64,000 nucleotides of DNA from Bradyrhizobium yuanmingense (GTDB lineage: Bacteria > Pseudomonadota > Alphaproteobacteria > Rhizobiales > Xanthobacteraceae): the NCBI RefSeq assembly GCF_900094575.1, contig NZ_FMAE01000001.1, positions 1,035,764-1,099,763 of the forward strand, given 5' to 3'. Position numbers and translations under genes: made by a program. Positions 35,069-44,041 of this stretch are shown here, in pieces. The notes beneath the pieces were generated by a model. The model ran no database searches. It saw nothing but the letters and a program-made list of their open reading frames with translations, and was not told the DNA's origin. Within the stretch, counting starts at the first letter, position 1; every line of letters begins with the position of its first letter.

Positions 35069-36352
35069 CTAGTGCATCGTGCCAGCGGGCTGGCCGGCGT
35101 TGAAGACTCCGAGCTGACGGCCGATATCGAGGCCGGTCTGGGCGCCCTGGCCGATCTTCTTCAGCACGCTCCAGAAGCCCTGCAGCTCGATGTCGGAGAC
35201 CTGCGCCGCCGCGGGCTGCAGGCCGGGCTGGGCGCTGAACACGCCGAGCTGCTTGCCCACATCCAAGCCGGTCTGCACGCCCTGGCCGATCTTCTTCAGC
35301 ACGCTCCAGAAGCTCTGCAGCTCCATGTCGGAGACTTGCGCCGCCGCGGGTTGCAGGCCGGGCTGGGCGCTGAACACGCCGAGCTGCTTGCCCACATCCA
35401 AGCCGGTCTGCACGCCCTGGCCGATCTTCTTCAGCACGCTCCAGAAGCTCTGCAGCTCCATGTCGGAGACTTGCGCCGCCGCGGGCTGCAGGCCGGGCTG
35501 GGCGCTGAACACGCCGAGCTGCTTGCCCACATCCAAGCCGGTCTGCACGCCCTGCCCGATCTTCTTCAGCACGCTCCAGAAGCCCTGCAGCTCCATGTCG
35601 GAGACCTCCGCCGCCGCGGGCTGCAGGCCGGGCTGGGCGCTGAACACGCCGAGCTGCTTGCCGACGTCCAAGCCGGTCTGCACGCCCTGGCCGATCTTCT
35701 TCAGCACGCTCCAGAAGCTCTGCAGCTCCATGTCGGAGACTTGCGCCGCGGCAGGCTGACCGCCGGGGCCGGCACTGAACACGCCGAGCTGGCGACCGAT
35801 ATCGAGGCCGGTCTGGGCACCCTGGCCGATCTTCTTCAGCACGCTCCAGAAGCTCTGCAGCTCGATGTCGGAAACCTGCGCCGCGGCGGGCTCCAAGCCG
35901 GGCTGGGCGCTGAACACGCCAAGCTGCTTGCCGACATTCACGCCGGTCTGCACGCCCTGACCGATCTTCTTCAGCACGCTCCAGAAGCTCTGCAGCTCCA
36001 TGTCGGAAACCTGCGCCGCCGCGGGCTCCAGGCCAGGCTGGGCGCTGAACACGCCGAGCTGCTTGCCGACATTCACGCCGGTCTGCACGCCCTGGCCGAT
36101 CTTCTTCAGCACGCTCCAGAAGCCCTGCAACTCCATGTCGGAGACCTGCACGGTACCTTGCATGTCCGGACCGGCCGAGAACGGCAGGAAGCCACCACCG
36201 ATGTTGCCGATCGCGCCGCCGATCTGCTTCCCCTTCTTGCCGCCGAGCATATTGCCGATAACGCGTCCGGCCGCGCCGCCGAGGATCGAGCCGAAGATCC
36301 CCTGCGGGTCCAATTGGCCGTAGTCCTCAGTCTGTTGCTGAAATCCAGTCAT
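35069..36352 (-). CDS. Tandem-repeat protein: glycine-zipper head and eight 45-residue amphipathic repeats
   Basis: The 427-residue protein has an N-terminal head (1-68) with a glycine-zipper segment (SILGGAAGRVIGNMLGG, GGAIGNIGGG). Seven complete 45-residue units and one 44-residue unit follow (69-427). Each unit holds VSDMELQ, then FWSVLKKIGQGVQTGLDVGK, then QLGVF and a linker APGLQPAAA-like. The helix is cationic and amphipathic, similar in style to membrane-active peptides. Units 4-7 are near identical; units 3 and 8 share the variant SDIELQ/GAQTGLDIGRQ. AGGAG precedes the ATG. No Sec signal is seen. I do not recognise a family. Between a SARP regulator and a protease, it may be a polyprotein. 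Confidence 0.8.
   Translation of the reverse strand: MTGFQQQTEDYGQLDPQGIFGSILGGAAGRVIGNMLGGKKGKQIGGAIGNIGGGFLPFSAGPDMQGTVQVSDMELQGFWSVLKKIGQGVQTGVNVGKQLGVFSAQPGLEPAAAQVSDMELQSFWSVLKKIGQGVQTGVNVGKQLGVFSAQPGLEPAAAQVSDIELQSFWSVLKKIGQGAQTGLDIGRQLGVFSAGPGGQPAAAQVSDMELQSFWSVLKKIGQGVQTGLDVGKQLGVFSAQPGLQPAAAEVSDMELQGFWSVLKKIGQGVQTGLDVGKQLGVFSAQPGLQPAAAQVSDMELQSFWSVLKKIGQGVQTGLDVGKQLGVFSAQPGLQPAAAQVSDMELQSFWSVLKKIGQGVQTGLDVGKQLGVFSAQPGLQPAAAQVSDIELQGFWSVLKKIGQGAQTGLDIGRQLGVFNAGQPAGTMH
35185..36140. repeat. 135-bp tandem repeat array inside the repeat-protein gene
   Basis: The block CAGCTCCATGTCGGAGAC and its variants recurs every 135 bases from about 35185 to 36140 (35190, 35325, 35460 and so on to 36135). 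Near identity between neighbouring units points to recent unequal crossing-over or gene conversion. Copy number may vary between strains. Confidence 0.85.
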
Positions 36353-36449
36353 GTTCAAAATCTCCTGATGAAGTGCTTGAGCCGTGAGCGACACGCGCTC
36401 CCCACAGGGAGGCGGGATCACTGCGCACGATTGTGCGAGCGGCTGAAGG

Positions 36450-37274
36450 CTACGACAGGGATCGTGATGCAGGCGTCACGTCGAGCGTGAAAGTTGCGTC
36501 AGAATTCTTATCGCGAGGCAATTTGAGTGAAGTAGATCTCACAGCGGCTCGGAACGTGTGCCGGATTTCGAGCTGCAGCCGTTCCGTCTCTCGCTCCGGC
36601 GCTGCGCGAACCTCGCGCCACAGTACGGAGCGGCAGAGATCGTACTGACGGAGCGCATCGGTCCGGCGGCCTTGCTGCGCGTAACAGCGCATCAAGATGC
36701 GATGGATCTCTTCCTGCAACGGGTCGATTGCGAGGATCCGTAGCGCGAGTGCGATCGCGATATCCATGTGTTCGCGCCCGCCGGAGTCGAGCAGGCCCGC
36801 AAGCGCCCGCATCGCCTGGGTCCGCAGTCGCTGGCGCTCGGCAGACAGCCAGGCCTCGAATTGGCATGAGGTCGAGCCGATGCCCTCGAGAAGGTCGCCG
36901 CGATAAAGCACCGCCGCGCGGGCCAGACGTTCGGGATCCCCTCCCGTCAAAAGCCGCTCGAATTCCCCGACATCGGTGCTGATGCTGTTCGGACAGATGC
37001 GTATATCATCGCGATCGGCCAGAATCACATCCGAATATCGCGGCAGCTCACGCCGCAACGTGAGCAGGGCTTGTCGAAGACTGGCGCGCGCGCGATCGCC
37101 GAAATGCCCGTCCCACAACAGCGTCGCGAGCTTGCCGCGCGAAATGGCGCGAGGGGAACTGAGCGCCACGTAACCCAGGAGAGTTGCAGCCTTGCGACTG
37201 GGGATCAACACCGACTCGCCGGTCGCACACACGACCTCGACACCGCCGAAGAGATTGATCTGGAGCAGCGACAT
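36450..37274 (-). CDS. SARP/BTAD-type transcriptional activator
   Basis: The 274-residue protein has an OmpR-like winged helix at the N-terminus (LQINLFGGVEVV, then ISRGKLATLLWDGHFGDRAR). The bacterial transcriptional activation domain (BTAD) follows at about 95-245 (YRGDLLEGIG, then ILAIDPLQEEIHRILMRCYA). Such proteins switch on specialised-metabolite and secreted-peptide clusters. There is no cyclase or ATPase extension. It lies upstream of the repeat-protein gene (97-base gap) on the same strand, so it is likely its regulator and may be autoregulated. Confidence 0.82.
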   Translation of the reverse strand: MSLLQINLFGGVEVVCATGESVLIPSRKAATLLGYVALSSPRAISRGKLATLLWDGHFGDRARASLRQALLTLRRELPRYSDVILADRDDIRICPNSISTDVGEFERLLTGGDPERLARAAVLYRGDLLEGIGSTSCQFEAWLSAERQRLRTQAMRALAGLLDSGGREHMDIAIALALRILAIDPLQEEIHRILMRCYAQQGRRTDALRQYDLCRSVLWREVRAAPERETERLQLEIRHTFRAAVRSTSLKLPRDKNSDATFTLDVTPASRSLS

Positions 37275-37724
37275 TGTCCTTTTCCTTCGGTCATTGTCTT
37301 CTGTCCCTCATTCTTATCCAGGGGCGAACATTCTTCTTATGATCATGATCACTAGGACACGGACAGCGCCGATTGGCCGCACATCGTCGATCAGACCGAA
37401 TGCTCTTACGAGCACCATACAATCTAGGTTAGACAAAGCAATGGAACTCGCCTTGGCTCCGCGTCAGCAATTTGTGAGAGCGGAAATTTCAGATGTGTGA
37501 GGTAGCCCATAGTCAGCATGCAAATTGCAGGCGCCACAATTGCTCGCATTTGATGCATCTTTCGTGCGGACGCCGGACGCCGCAAGCTGTCGCATCACGT
37601 GACGCACCGAATGCCGTGCGAGTTGTCTCACTCGGCGGTACTCGACAAAGCGAAGTCATCGGTCACGATTGCATCCATATAGAGCAGATCCGTCGACAAC
37701 GGGTTCCGCGGCTTCGCGACCGCC
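37275..37724. other. Intergenic stretch, no gene recognised
   Basis: This lies upstream of the SARP gene and after the oxidoreductase 3' end. It contains a short palindromic ATGATCATGATCA at about 37338. No open frame with a credible start was found. The SARP promoter should lie in its left part. Confidence 0.4.
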
Positions 37725-38900
37725 TTACGTCATCCGAACCCAGACGCCATTACCCGCGGACGACTTCACCGCAGCATCGATCAACTTCACGCCGGCGAGG
37801 CCATCCTCGACCGTCGGGAAGACGACATCGGGATGCGGCTTTTCACCGGCCGCTGCCGCGCGGATGGCGCGCGCCGCCTCGGCATAGATCGTTGCGAAGC
37901 CTTCAAGGTAGCCCTCAGGGTGGCCTGATGGGATGTGGCTAACGCGGGCGGCCTCGCCCATTGCGCCGGCTCCGCCGCGGGTCAGGAGCTGCCTGGGCTT
38001 GCCGTAGGGTGTGAACCAGAGATGGTTCGGATTCTCCTGCGCCCATTCGAGGCCGCCTTTGCTGCCGTAGACGCGCAGCGTGAGCCCGTTCTCGTTGCCG
38101 ACGGCAACCTGACTCGCCCACAGCATGCCCTTGGCGCCGCCCTTCCACTTCAGGAGGATCTGGACATCATCGTCGAGCCGCCGTCCCTCGACGAAGGTCG
38201 ACAATTGCGCGAGCAGCTCGTCGAGCTCGAGCCCGCTGACGAAGCAGGCAAGATTGTAAGCATGGGTGCCGATGTCGCCGATGCACCCGCCGGCGCCGGA
38301 CCGGGACGGGTCGGTGCGCCACGCCGCCTGCTTCTGGCCGGTGGTTTCCAATGGCTCGGTCAGCCAATCCTGCAGATACTCGACCTTGACGAGACGGATC
38401 TCGCCGAGATCGCCATTCGCGACCATGGCGCGCGCTTGCCGGATCATGGGATAGCCGGTGTAATTGTGCGTGACGACGAAGATCCTGCCGGTCTTCCTGA
38501 CCAGCGCCACCAGTTCCTCGGCCTCTGCAACGGTCGTCGTCAGCGGCTTGTCGCAGATGACGTGGATGCCGGCTTCGAGGAAGGCTTTCGCGACCGGGCG
38601 GTGCATGTGGTTGGGCGTCACGATCGCGACCGCCTCGATGGCATCCGCCCTCGCCGCTTCAGCCCGCGCCATCTCCTCGAACGAGCCATAGGCCCGGTCG
38701 TCGGCGATACCGAGCTCCTTTGCGGACGTCTTGGCGCGAACCGGATCCGACGCGAGCGCGCCGGCGACCAGCTCGAACTGGTCGTCGATGCGCGCGGCAA
38801 TGCGGTGGACGGCACCGATGAAGGCGCCTTGGCCCCCGCCGACCATGCCGAGGCGGATACGGCGATGGCCGCCGGTTTCATTGCTTGCTTCGATCGCCAT
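37725..38900 (-). CDS. Gfo/Idh/MocA-family NAD(P)-dependent oxidoreductase
   Basis: The 391-residue protein has the Rossmann motif GMVGGGQGAFIGAVHR, the DKPLTTTVAEAEEL motif carrying the conserved Lys, and a C-terminal alpha/beta domain with GDIGTHAYNLA (His). It probably oxidises a cyclic polyol or sugar derivative. It is followed closely by a TIM-barrel isomerase gene on the same strand, a pairing typical of inositol or keto-sugar catabolism. Confidence 0.9.
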   Translation of the reverse strand: MAIEASNETGGHRRIRLGMVGGGQGAFIGAVHRIAARIDDQFELVAGALASDPVRAKTSAKELGIADDRAYGSFEEMARAEAARADAIEAVAIVTPNHMHRPVAKAFLEAGIHVICDKPLTTTVAEAEELVALVRKTGRIFVVTHNYTGYPMIRQARAMVANGDLGEIRLVKVEYLQDWLTEPLETTGQKQAAWRTDPSRSGAGGCIGDIGTHAYNLACFVSGLELDELLAQLSTFVEGRRLDDDVQILLKWKGGAKGMLWASQVAVGNENGLTLRVYGSKGGLEWAQENPNHLWFTPYGKPRQLLTRGGAGAMGEAARVSHIPSGHPEGYLEGFATIYAEAARAIRAAAAGEKPHPDVVFPTVEDGLAGVKLIDAAVKSSAGNGVWVRMT

Positions 38901-38915
38901 GTTGCACCCTCTGTT

Positions 38916-39971
38916 TTAGGAGATGCCGAGCATCTTGCGGTTGGCAGCCGCGTCAGCGCCGCCGCCTGCGAAATCGTCGAAGGCTTTCTCCGTCACCCGG
39001 ATGATATGGTTTTGGATGAACTCGGCGCCTTCGGCCGCGCCTTGCTCGGGATGTTTCAGGGCACACTCCCACTCGAGCACCGCCCAGCTGTCGTAATCGT
39101 ATTGCGTGAGCTTGGAGAAAATGGCGCCGAAATCGACCTGACCGTCGCCGAGTGAGCGGAAGCGGCCGGCACGGTCGACCCAGCTCTGGAAACCGCCATA
39201 GACGCCCTGGCGACCGGTCGGATTGAATTCGGCGTCCTTGACGTGAAACGCCTTAATGCGCTGGTGGTAGATGTCGATGTAGTCGAGATAGTCGAGCTGT
39301 TGCAGCACGAAGTGCGAGGGATCGTAGAGCAGGTTCGCGCGCGGATGATTGTTCACCCGCTCGAGAAACATTTCGTAGGAGACACCGTCGTGGAGGTCCT
39401 CGCCAGGATGGATCTCATAGGCGAGATCGACACCGTGCTCGTCGGCATAGGCGAGGATCGGCCGCCAGCGCCTGGCGAGTTCGTCGAAGGCGGTCTCGAT
39501 CAGGCCGGCGGGGCGCTGCGGCCAGGGATAGACATAGGGCCAGGCAAGCGCGCCGGAAAACGTTGCCTGGGCCGTCAGCCCGAGCCGCCGGGACGCCAGG
39601 ATGGCGCGCTTGACCTGATCGACGGCCCATTCCGTGCGGGCCTTGGAATTGCCACGCACGTCCGGCGCGGCGAAGCCGTCGAACGCCGCATCATAGGCCG
39701 GGTGAACGGCGACGAGCTGGCCTTGCAGATGGGTCGAAAGCTCGGTGATGGAAAGCCCGTGCCGAGCCGCAACACCCTTCACCTCGTCGGCATAGGTCTG
39801 AGACTCCGAGGCTTTGTTCAGGTCGAAGAGCCGCCCATCCCAACTCGGAATCTGAATTCCCTTGTAGCCAAGCGAGGCGGCCCATCCGCATATGGCATCG
39901 AGCGAATTGAACGGCGCCGCATCGCCAGCGAACTGAGCGAGGAATATCGCAGGCCCTTTGATCATCTTCAT
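38916..39971 (-). CDS. Sugar phosphate isomerase/epimerase family protein (xylose-isomerase-like TIM barrel)
   Basis: The 351-residue protein has the AP-endonuclease-2/xylose-isomerase TIM-barrel pattern: ASLGYKGIQIPSWDGRLFDL, YEIHPGEDLHDG, NLLYDPSHFVLQQLDY and AFHVKDAEF. These place metal-binding Glu, Asp and His at strand ends. It is upstream of the oxidoreductase gene by 15 bases, so the two form an operon. The start at 39971 follows AAGGAAGGAAG. The exact substrate is not evident. Confidence 0.87.
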   Translation of the reverse strand: MKMIKGPAIFLAQFAGDAAPFNSLDAICGWAASLGYKGIQIPSWDGRLFDLNKASESQTYADEVKGVAARHGLSITELSTHLQGQLVAVHPAYDAAFDGFAAPDVRGNSKARTEWAVDQVKRAILASRRLGLTAQATFSGALAWPYVYPWPQRPAGLIETAFDELARRWRPILAYADEHGVDLAYEIHPGEDLHDGVSYEMFLERVNNHPRANLLYDPSHFVLQQLDYLDYIDIYHQRIKAFHVKDAEFNPTGRQGVYGGFQSWVDRAGRFRSLGDGQVDFGAIFSKLTQYDYDSWAVLEWECALKHPEQGAAEGAEFIQNHIIRVTEKAFDDFAGGGADAAANRKMLGIS

Positions 39972-40113
39972 CGCGTGCTTCCTTCCTTGGACGTTTTTGG
40001 GCGCTTTTCCGCGCACTTGGTTCGAGGATGCCGGCCATCAAGGGAGAGAGCAATACCGGACTATGCAACGAGAAAAGCTTCAAACGGCCGCAGGACAGAT
40101 CCAGGCCGCAGCT

Positions 40114-42234
40114 TCATCGCTTCTGCAACACGCTGGAAAGCGCCGGACCGTCGTTCAAGATCGAGAAGATTTCCCGCGAGGATAGATGCTCTGCGGCCTC
40201 CTCGAAAGTTTCGCTTGCATCGACCTTGGCACGGCCGACCGCCAGGTTGGCGTCGACCGTATCGGGCCTGGTGGCGCGAGGAGGCAGCAGCTGCGCGAGG
40301 TGGAAGGCCAGGAGCGCGGGGTCTTGGCGCAGCTCCACCAAGGCGGGGCTGCCCCCTACGTCTGCCGACGCGCTGAGTTCGTTCGCTCGCCGCAGCACGG
40401 AAGGCGGCTCTCGTTCTTCGGGAGTAACAAACAATCTTCCGGAGGCGGGCATGGCGGTCAGCGCGCCTATGGGAACGGCGAACAGCAGTCCAACGATGAC
40501 CGGCGACATCCAAAGCAGAAGGGGCACCGAAACCGCGTACGCGCTTGCGGCCATCGCAACGCCGCACAGGGTTGGAATGCCGTACTTCCGATAGAGTTCG
40601 CGGCGCTCCACCGTGCCGTCGTCGCGCCTCTGGGCCTGCCAGCCGGCATCGCGGCCGGCCAGAATCTCGACGACGGCGATCGACTGAAAGATCATCATCA
40701 CCGGCGCCATCAGCGCGGACACGATGATCTCTGCGAGAACTCCGGCCGAAGCACGCAACGCGCCGCCGAACTGGCGTCTCACCGAGCCCCGCATCCAAAC
40801 GAGGACCAGGCTGAGCAGCTTCGGCAACAGCAGCAGACCCATCGTGGCGACGAACACCCAGATGGCGAGCACGGGATCCTGGGCCGGCCAGGTCGGAAAC
40901 AACGAGAACCCCTTCGGAAAATACTCCGGCCGCACGAACCGAGCCTGCAGCGAGATCAGCATTCCCAGCAGCAGGAACAGCAGCCACAGCGGCGCCGTCA
41001 GATACGCTCCTATGCCCACCATGAAATGCACACGCGATACCCAGTGGAGACCCCGCGCTGGCACGACAGCCAGATGCTGAAGATTGCCCTGACACCAGCG
41101 TCGGTCGCGCGCCGCAAAATCGAGCAGCGAAGGCGGCACCTCTTCGTAGCTCCCGCCGAGCGTCGGCAGCATGTAGATGCCCCACCCGGCCCGCCGCATC
41201 AACGCAGCCTCGACGAAATCGTGGCTCAGGATGTGCCCGCCGAATGGCTTGCGTCCGCGCAACTGCGGCAGCGCGGCCGATTCCGCGAACGCCTTCACCC
41301 GGATGATCGCGTTGTGGCCCCAGTAATTACCTTCCGAGCCGTGCCACCAGGCGACGCCGGCGGCGATCATCGGTCCGTAGAGGCGGCCTGCGAATTGCTG
41401 GACCCGGCTGAACAGGCTTCGCGCGTTGACGACCATGGGGAGCGTCTGGACGAGGCCGGCGCTCGGATTGCTCTCCATGGCATGGACCAGTCGGACGATG
41501 GTCTGCCCGCTCATGAGACTGTCGGCGTCGAGCACGATCATGAAGTCGTAGGCGCCGCCGAACCGCGTGATCCACTCGGAGATGTTGCCGGCTTTCCGAG
41601 CCGTGTTGTCGGCTCGATGGCGATAGTACAGGCTTGGCGTTCCGACGGCTTGTCGCAGCGCGAGGAGCGCTTTTTCCTCGGCGACCCAGATGTCGGGATC
41701 GGTGCTGTCGCTCAGAACGTACCAGTCGAACAGCCTTCCTTGCGAGGTCGTCTCCAGGGATTCGATGATCGCGCGAAGCCGCGCCGTCAATCGGTGCGGA
41801 TCTTCATTGTAGGTGGGAAGCAGCATGGCGGTGCGGCTTGCGATCGCAGGCAGCTCCTCGCCCGGCGCAAAGGCGGCCGGACGATGGGCCAACAGCACGA
41901 AGAAGCCGGCCAGCGCGGAGGCGAACGAGAAGGCGACCCAGGCGAGCAGGACCAGGAAGAGCGCCAGCACCATGGCTTCAAGGACGGTGACGCCGCCGAC
42001 CTGCAGCACGCGATACATCTCATATCCGCCGGCCCCCGTGAGCGCCGCCGTCGAGAGCAGGATGAGGCCGCGCCGCCAGGCCATTGCGGGGGCAGCCGGC
42101 GCAGGAATACGGTCGGGTACCAGGCTTTTTCCGAGGTCGCCAGGAGCCATCGGAAGGGGGGCCTCCGTCGGCAGCAGGCGCTGGGTCGCGATATCGCCGG
42201 CAATCGGCCGCGGTGCAGTGCTCAGGGTGCCCAT
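40114..42234 (-). CDS. opgH: Osmoregulated periplasmic glucan glucosyltransferase OpgH
   Basis: The 706-residue inner-membrane protein polymerises glucose from UDP-glucose into the glucan backbone. It has several transmembrane helices flanking a GT2 catalytic domain. Motifs seen are MLLPTYNEDP, VLDADSLMSGQ (metal-binding DxD-like) and DRRWCQGNLQHL (the QxxRW equivalent). Its ATG lies 13 bases inside the end of opgG, so translation is coupled. A C-terminal soluble tail (about 620-706) follows. Confidence 0.92.
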   Translation of the reverse strand: MGTLSTAPRPIAGDIATQRLLPTEAPLPMAPGDLGKSLVPDRIPAPAAPAMAWRRGLILLSTAALTGAGGYEMYRVLQVGGVTVLEAMVLALFLVLLAWVAFSFASALAGFFVLLAHRPAAFAPGEELPAIASRTAMLLPTYNEDPHRLTARLRAIIESLETTSQGRLFDWYVLSDSTDPDIWVAEEKALLALRQAVGTPSLYYRHRADNTARKAGNISEWITRFGGAYDFMIVLDADSLMSGQTIVRLVHAMESNPSAGLVQTLPMVVNARSLFSRVQQFAGRLYGPMIAAGVAWWHGSEGNYWGHNAIIRVKAFAESAALPQLRGRKPFGGHILSHDFVEAALMRRAGWGIYMLPTLGGSYEEVPPSLLDFAARDRRWCQGNLQHLAVVPARGLHWVSRVHFMVGIGAYLTAPLWLLFLLLGMLISLQARFVRPEYFPKGFSLFPTWPAQDPVLAIWVFVATMGLLLLPKLLSLVLVWMRGSVRRQFGGALRASAGVLAEIIVSALMAPVMMIFQSIAVVEILAGRDAGWQAQRRDDGTVERRELYRKYGIPTLCGVAMAASAYAVSVPLLLWMSPVIVGLLFAVPIGALTAMPASGRLFVTPEEREPPSVLRRANELSASADVGGSPALVELRQDPALLAFHLAQLLPPRATRPDTVDANLAVGRAKVDASETFEEAAEHLSSREIFSILNDGPALSSVLQKR

Positions 42235-43727
42235 CGGTAGACCCAGATTTCCGACAGGGGCTTGTCGCCTTCTGCCAGAAATGCCCGCAGCTCGATCGGC
42301 TCGCTTTTCACCTGGCACTGGAAGCTGAGCCGCCACCCACCGGTGTAGGGATTAGGCTGCGTGACGATGTTCTTCACCTCAGACTTCCCCGCCGACACCA
42401 CGCCTTTGACAGCGGCAGGATCGACGCCCTTGAGGTTGTCGCCATGCAGATCGAGCACGAACAGGCGCGCATCTCCGCCCCTCGCCCCTATCCCGCTTCG
42501 CGTAAATCTGGCCAGCGAATGCGGCTTCGGGCTATCTGGCCCCCAATGCAGCCGATAGGTGTAGTTGTGTTCGCCCTTGGCCTGGAGCGGGCTTTTCGGG
42601 CGCCAGAATGCGGCAATGTTGTCGTGAACCTCCTCCTTGGTCGGGATCTCGAACAGCGTGACGCCGCCCTCGCCCCAATCGCCGATCGGCTCCATCCAGA
42701 GACTTGGACGTTTTTCGAAACTGGATTCGATGTCCTGGTAGGCGAAGAAGTTTCTCTCCCGCTGCATCAGCCCGAAGCCACGCGGATTGAGATCCTGGAA
42801 GGTGCTGATCTGGAGATCGCGGGGATTGCTGAGCGGCCGCCAGAGGCTTTCGCCCTTCCCGTTGAAGATCGCAAGGCCATCGGAATCGTGGACGGAGGGG
42901 CGGAAATCGTCGATGTCGTTGCGGTCGTTCGGACCATAAAAGAACATGCTGGTCATGGGCGCGAGACCGGCGCGCGGCATCTCGACGCGCGGGTAGACCG
43001 ACATCTCGACGTCGAAGACCGTCGTCTCCCCGGGGCGCACGGTGAACCGGTAGCTCGCGGTGCAGCTCCTGCTGTCGAGCAGAGCATGAATCACCAACGA
43101 GGTCGCACCCGGCGCCGGCCGTTCGAGCCAGAACGTCTTGAAGAGCGGAAATTCCTCGCCCTTGGCTTCGCCCGTATCGATCGACAGCCCCCTCGCGGAA
43201 AGCCCGTAGGTCTGCCCCTTGGCCACGGCGCGGAAATAGCTCGCACCTAGGAAGACGCAGACCTCGTCGTAATAGTCGGGACGGTTCATCGGCGCATGGA
43301 TGCGGAAGCCCGCGAACCCGAGATCGCTGTCCTCGAACGGCGGGACCTTCTCGCCGAAGGAGAAGTCCGCCTTGCGGTACTTGAGCTCGGATGCCTTTCC
43401 GTCCGCGACCTCGAAGATGTTCACTCTGTTCTTGTAGAAGAAGCCGCGGTGGAAAAACTGCGCTTCGAACGGAAGATTCTTGCCGCGCCAGAGCGCCCGC
43501 TCGGGCAAAAAGCGGATCGAACGATACTGATCGTAGTCCAGGTCCTTCAATCCGCCCGGGAGCTTCTCGTCCGGCGCCTCGTACGGCTTGCCCGCCAGCC
43601 TCCGCGCCAGGTCCCTCACGGTGGACGGCCCGAAAATGTCATCCGAAGGGGCGGCCAGACTGCATCGGGAAGCAAGCAGCAACGCCGGCAGCACTGCCGA
43701 CCCTTGAACAAGCTGGCGTCGGTTCAC
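42222..43727 (-). CDS. opgG: Periplasmic glucan biosynthesis protein OpgG/OpgD
   Basis: The 501-residue protein is needed for periplasmic glucan formation or branching. After the signal peptide it has the family core: YDQYRSIRFLPERALWRG, FFHRGFFYKNRVNIFEV, SFEKRPSLWMEPIGDWGEGG. The N-terminus (NRRQLVQGSAVLPALLLASR) contains twin arginines, a feature of OpgD rather than OpgG. GGGGAG precedes a GTG start at 43727. It is the first gene of the opgG-opgH operon. Confidence 0.9.
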   Translation of the reverse strand: MNRRQLVQGSAVLPALLLASRCSLAAPSDDIFGPSTVRDLARRLAGKPYEAPDEKLPGGLKDLDYDQYRSIRFLPERALWRGKNLPFEAQFFHRGFFYKNRVNIFEVADGKASELKYRKADFSFGEKVPPFEDSDLGFAGFRIHAPMNRPDYYDEVCVFLGASYFRAVAKGQTYGLSARGLSIDTGEAKGEEFPLFKTFWLERPAPGATSLVIHALLDSRSCTASYRFTVRPGETTVFDVEMSVYPRVEMPRAGLAPMTSMFFYGPNDRNDIDDFRPSVHDSDGLAIFNGKGESLWRPLSNPRDLQISTFQDLNPRGFGLMQRERNFFAYQDIESSFEKRPSLWMEPIGDWGEGGVTLFEIPTKEEVHDNIAAFWRPKSPLQAKGEHNYTYRLHWGPDSPKPHSLARFTRSGIGARGGDARLFVLDLHGDNLKGVDPAAVKGVVSAGKSEVKNIVTQPNPYTGGWRLSFQCQVKSEPIELRAFLAEGDKPLSEIWVYRWAP

Positions 43728-44041
43728 GTGCTCTCCCCGATCGTTACTGCTGCCCCGGCCAAGCAAACGACCATCACGCCCACGAGTTCCAGCCGGTCCG
43801 GCGCCCAACTCGAGGAGCGGCCAAATAGAGGTAAGCTAAATGCCCAAACCGGATGAAATTCGCCGTCCTGCAGTGTCTCTGTGCGAACGCGTGCCATCGA
43901 GGGCGCCAGCGCCGTCTTCAAGATCCAGGACATGCCCAAGCCGGTGCTCCGCACGCGGGTGGCGCCGATGTGCCTGGTGCAAGCGCTGGCGATCGGCTTC
44001 AATGTCGCAGCGGAGTGACATTTCATAGCAGGAAGAGGATC
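43728..44041. other. Divergent intergenic region
   Basis: This lies between opgG (minus) and the SDR gene (plus). Short open frames here have no convincing starts. It should hold the opgGH promoter; no consensus was recognised by eye. Confidence 0.4.

Noticed and set aside
35185..36140. Possible CRISPR array
   Set aside because: The repeats are contiguous 135-bp coding units with no spacers.
34877..36490. A 537-codon open frame on the plus strand across the repeat gene
   Set aside because: It exists because the 135-bp unit is a multiple of three and lacks stops in that frame. The minus-strand frame has a ribosome site, a coherent head domain and sensible neighbours.
40186..42240. A 684-codon plus-strand frame
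   Set aside because: It is antisense to opgH and contains only low-complexity charged residues.
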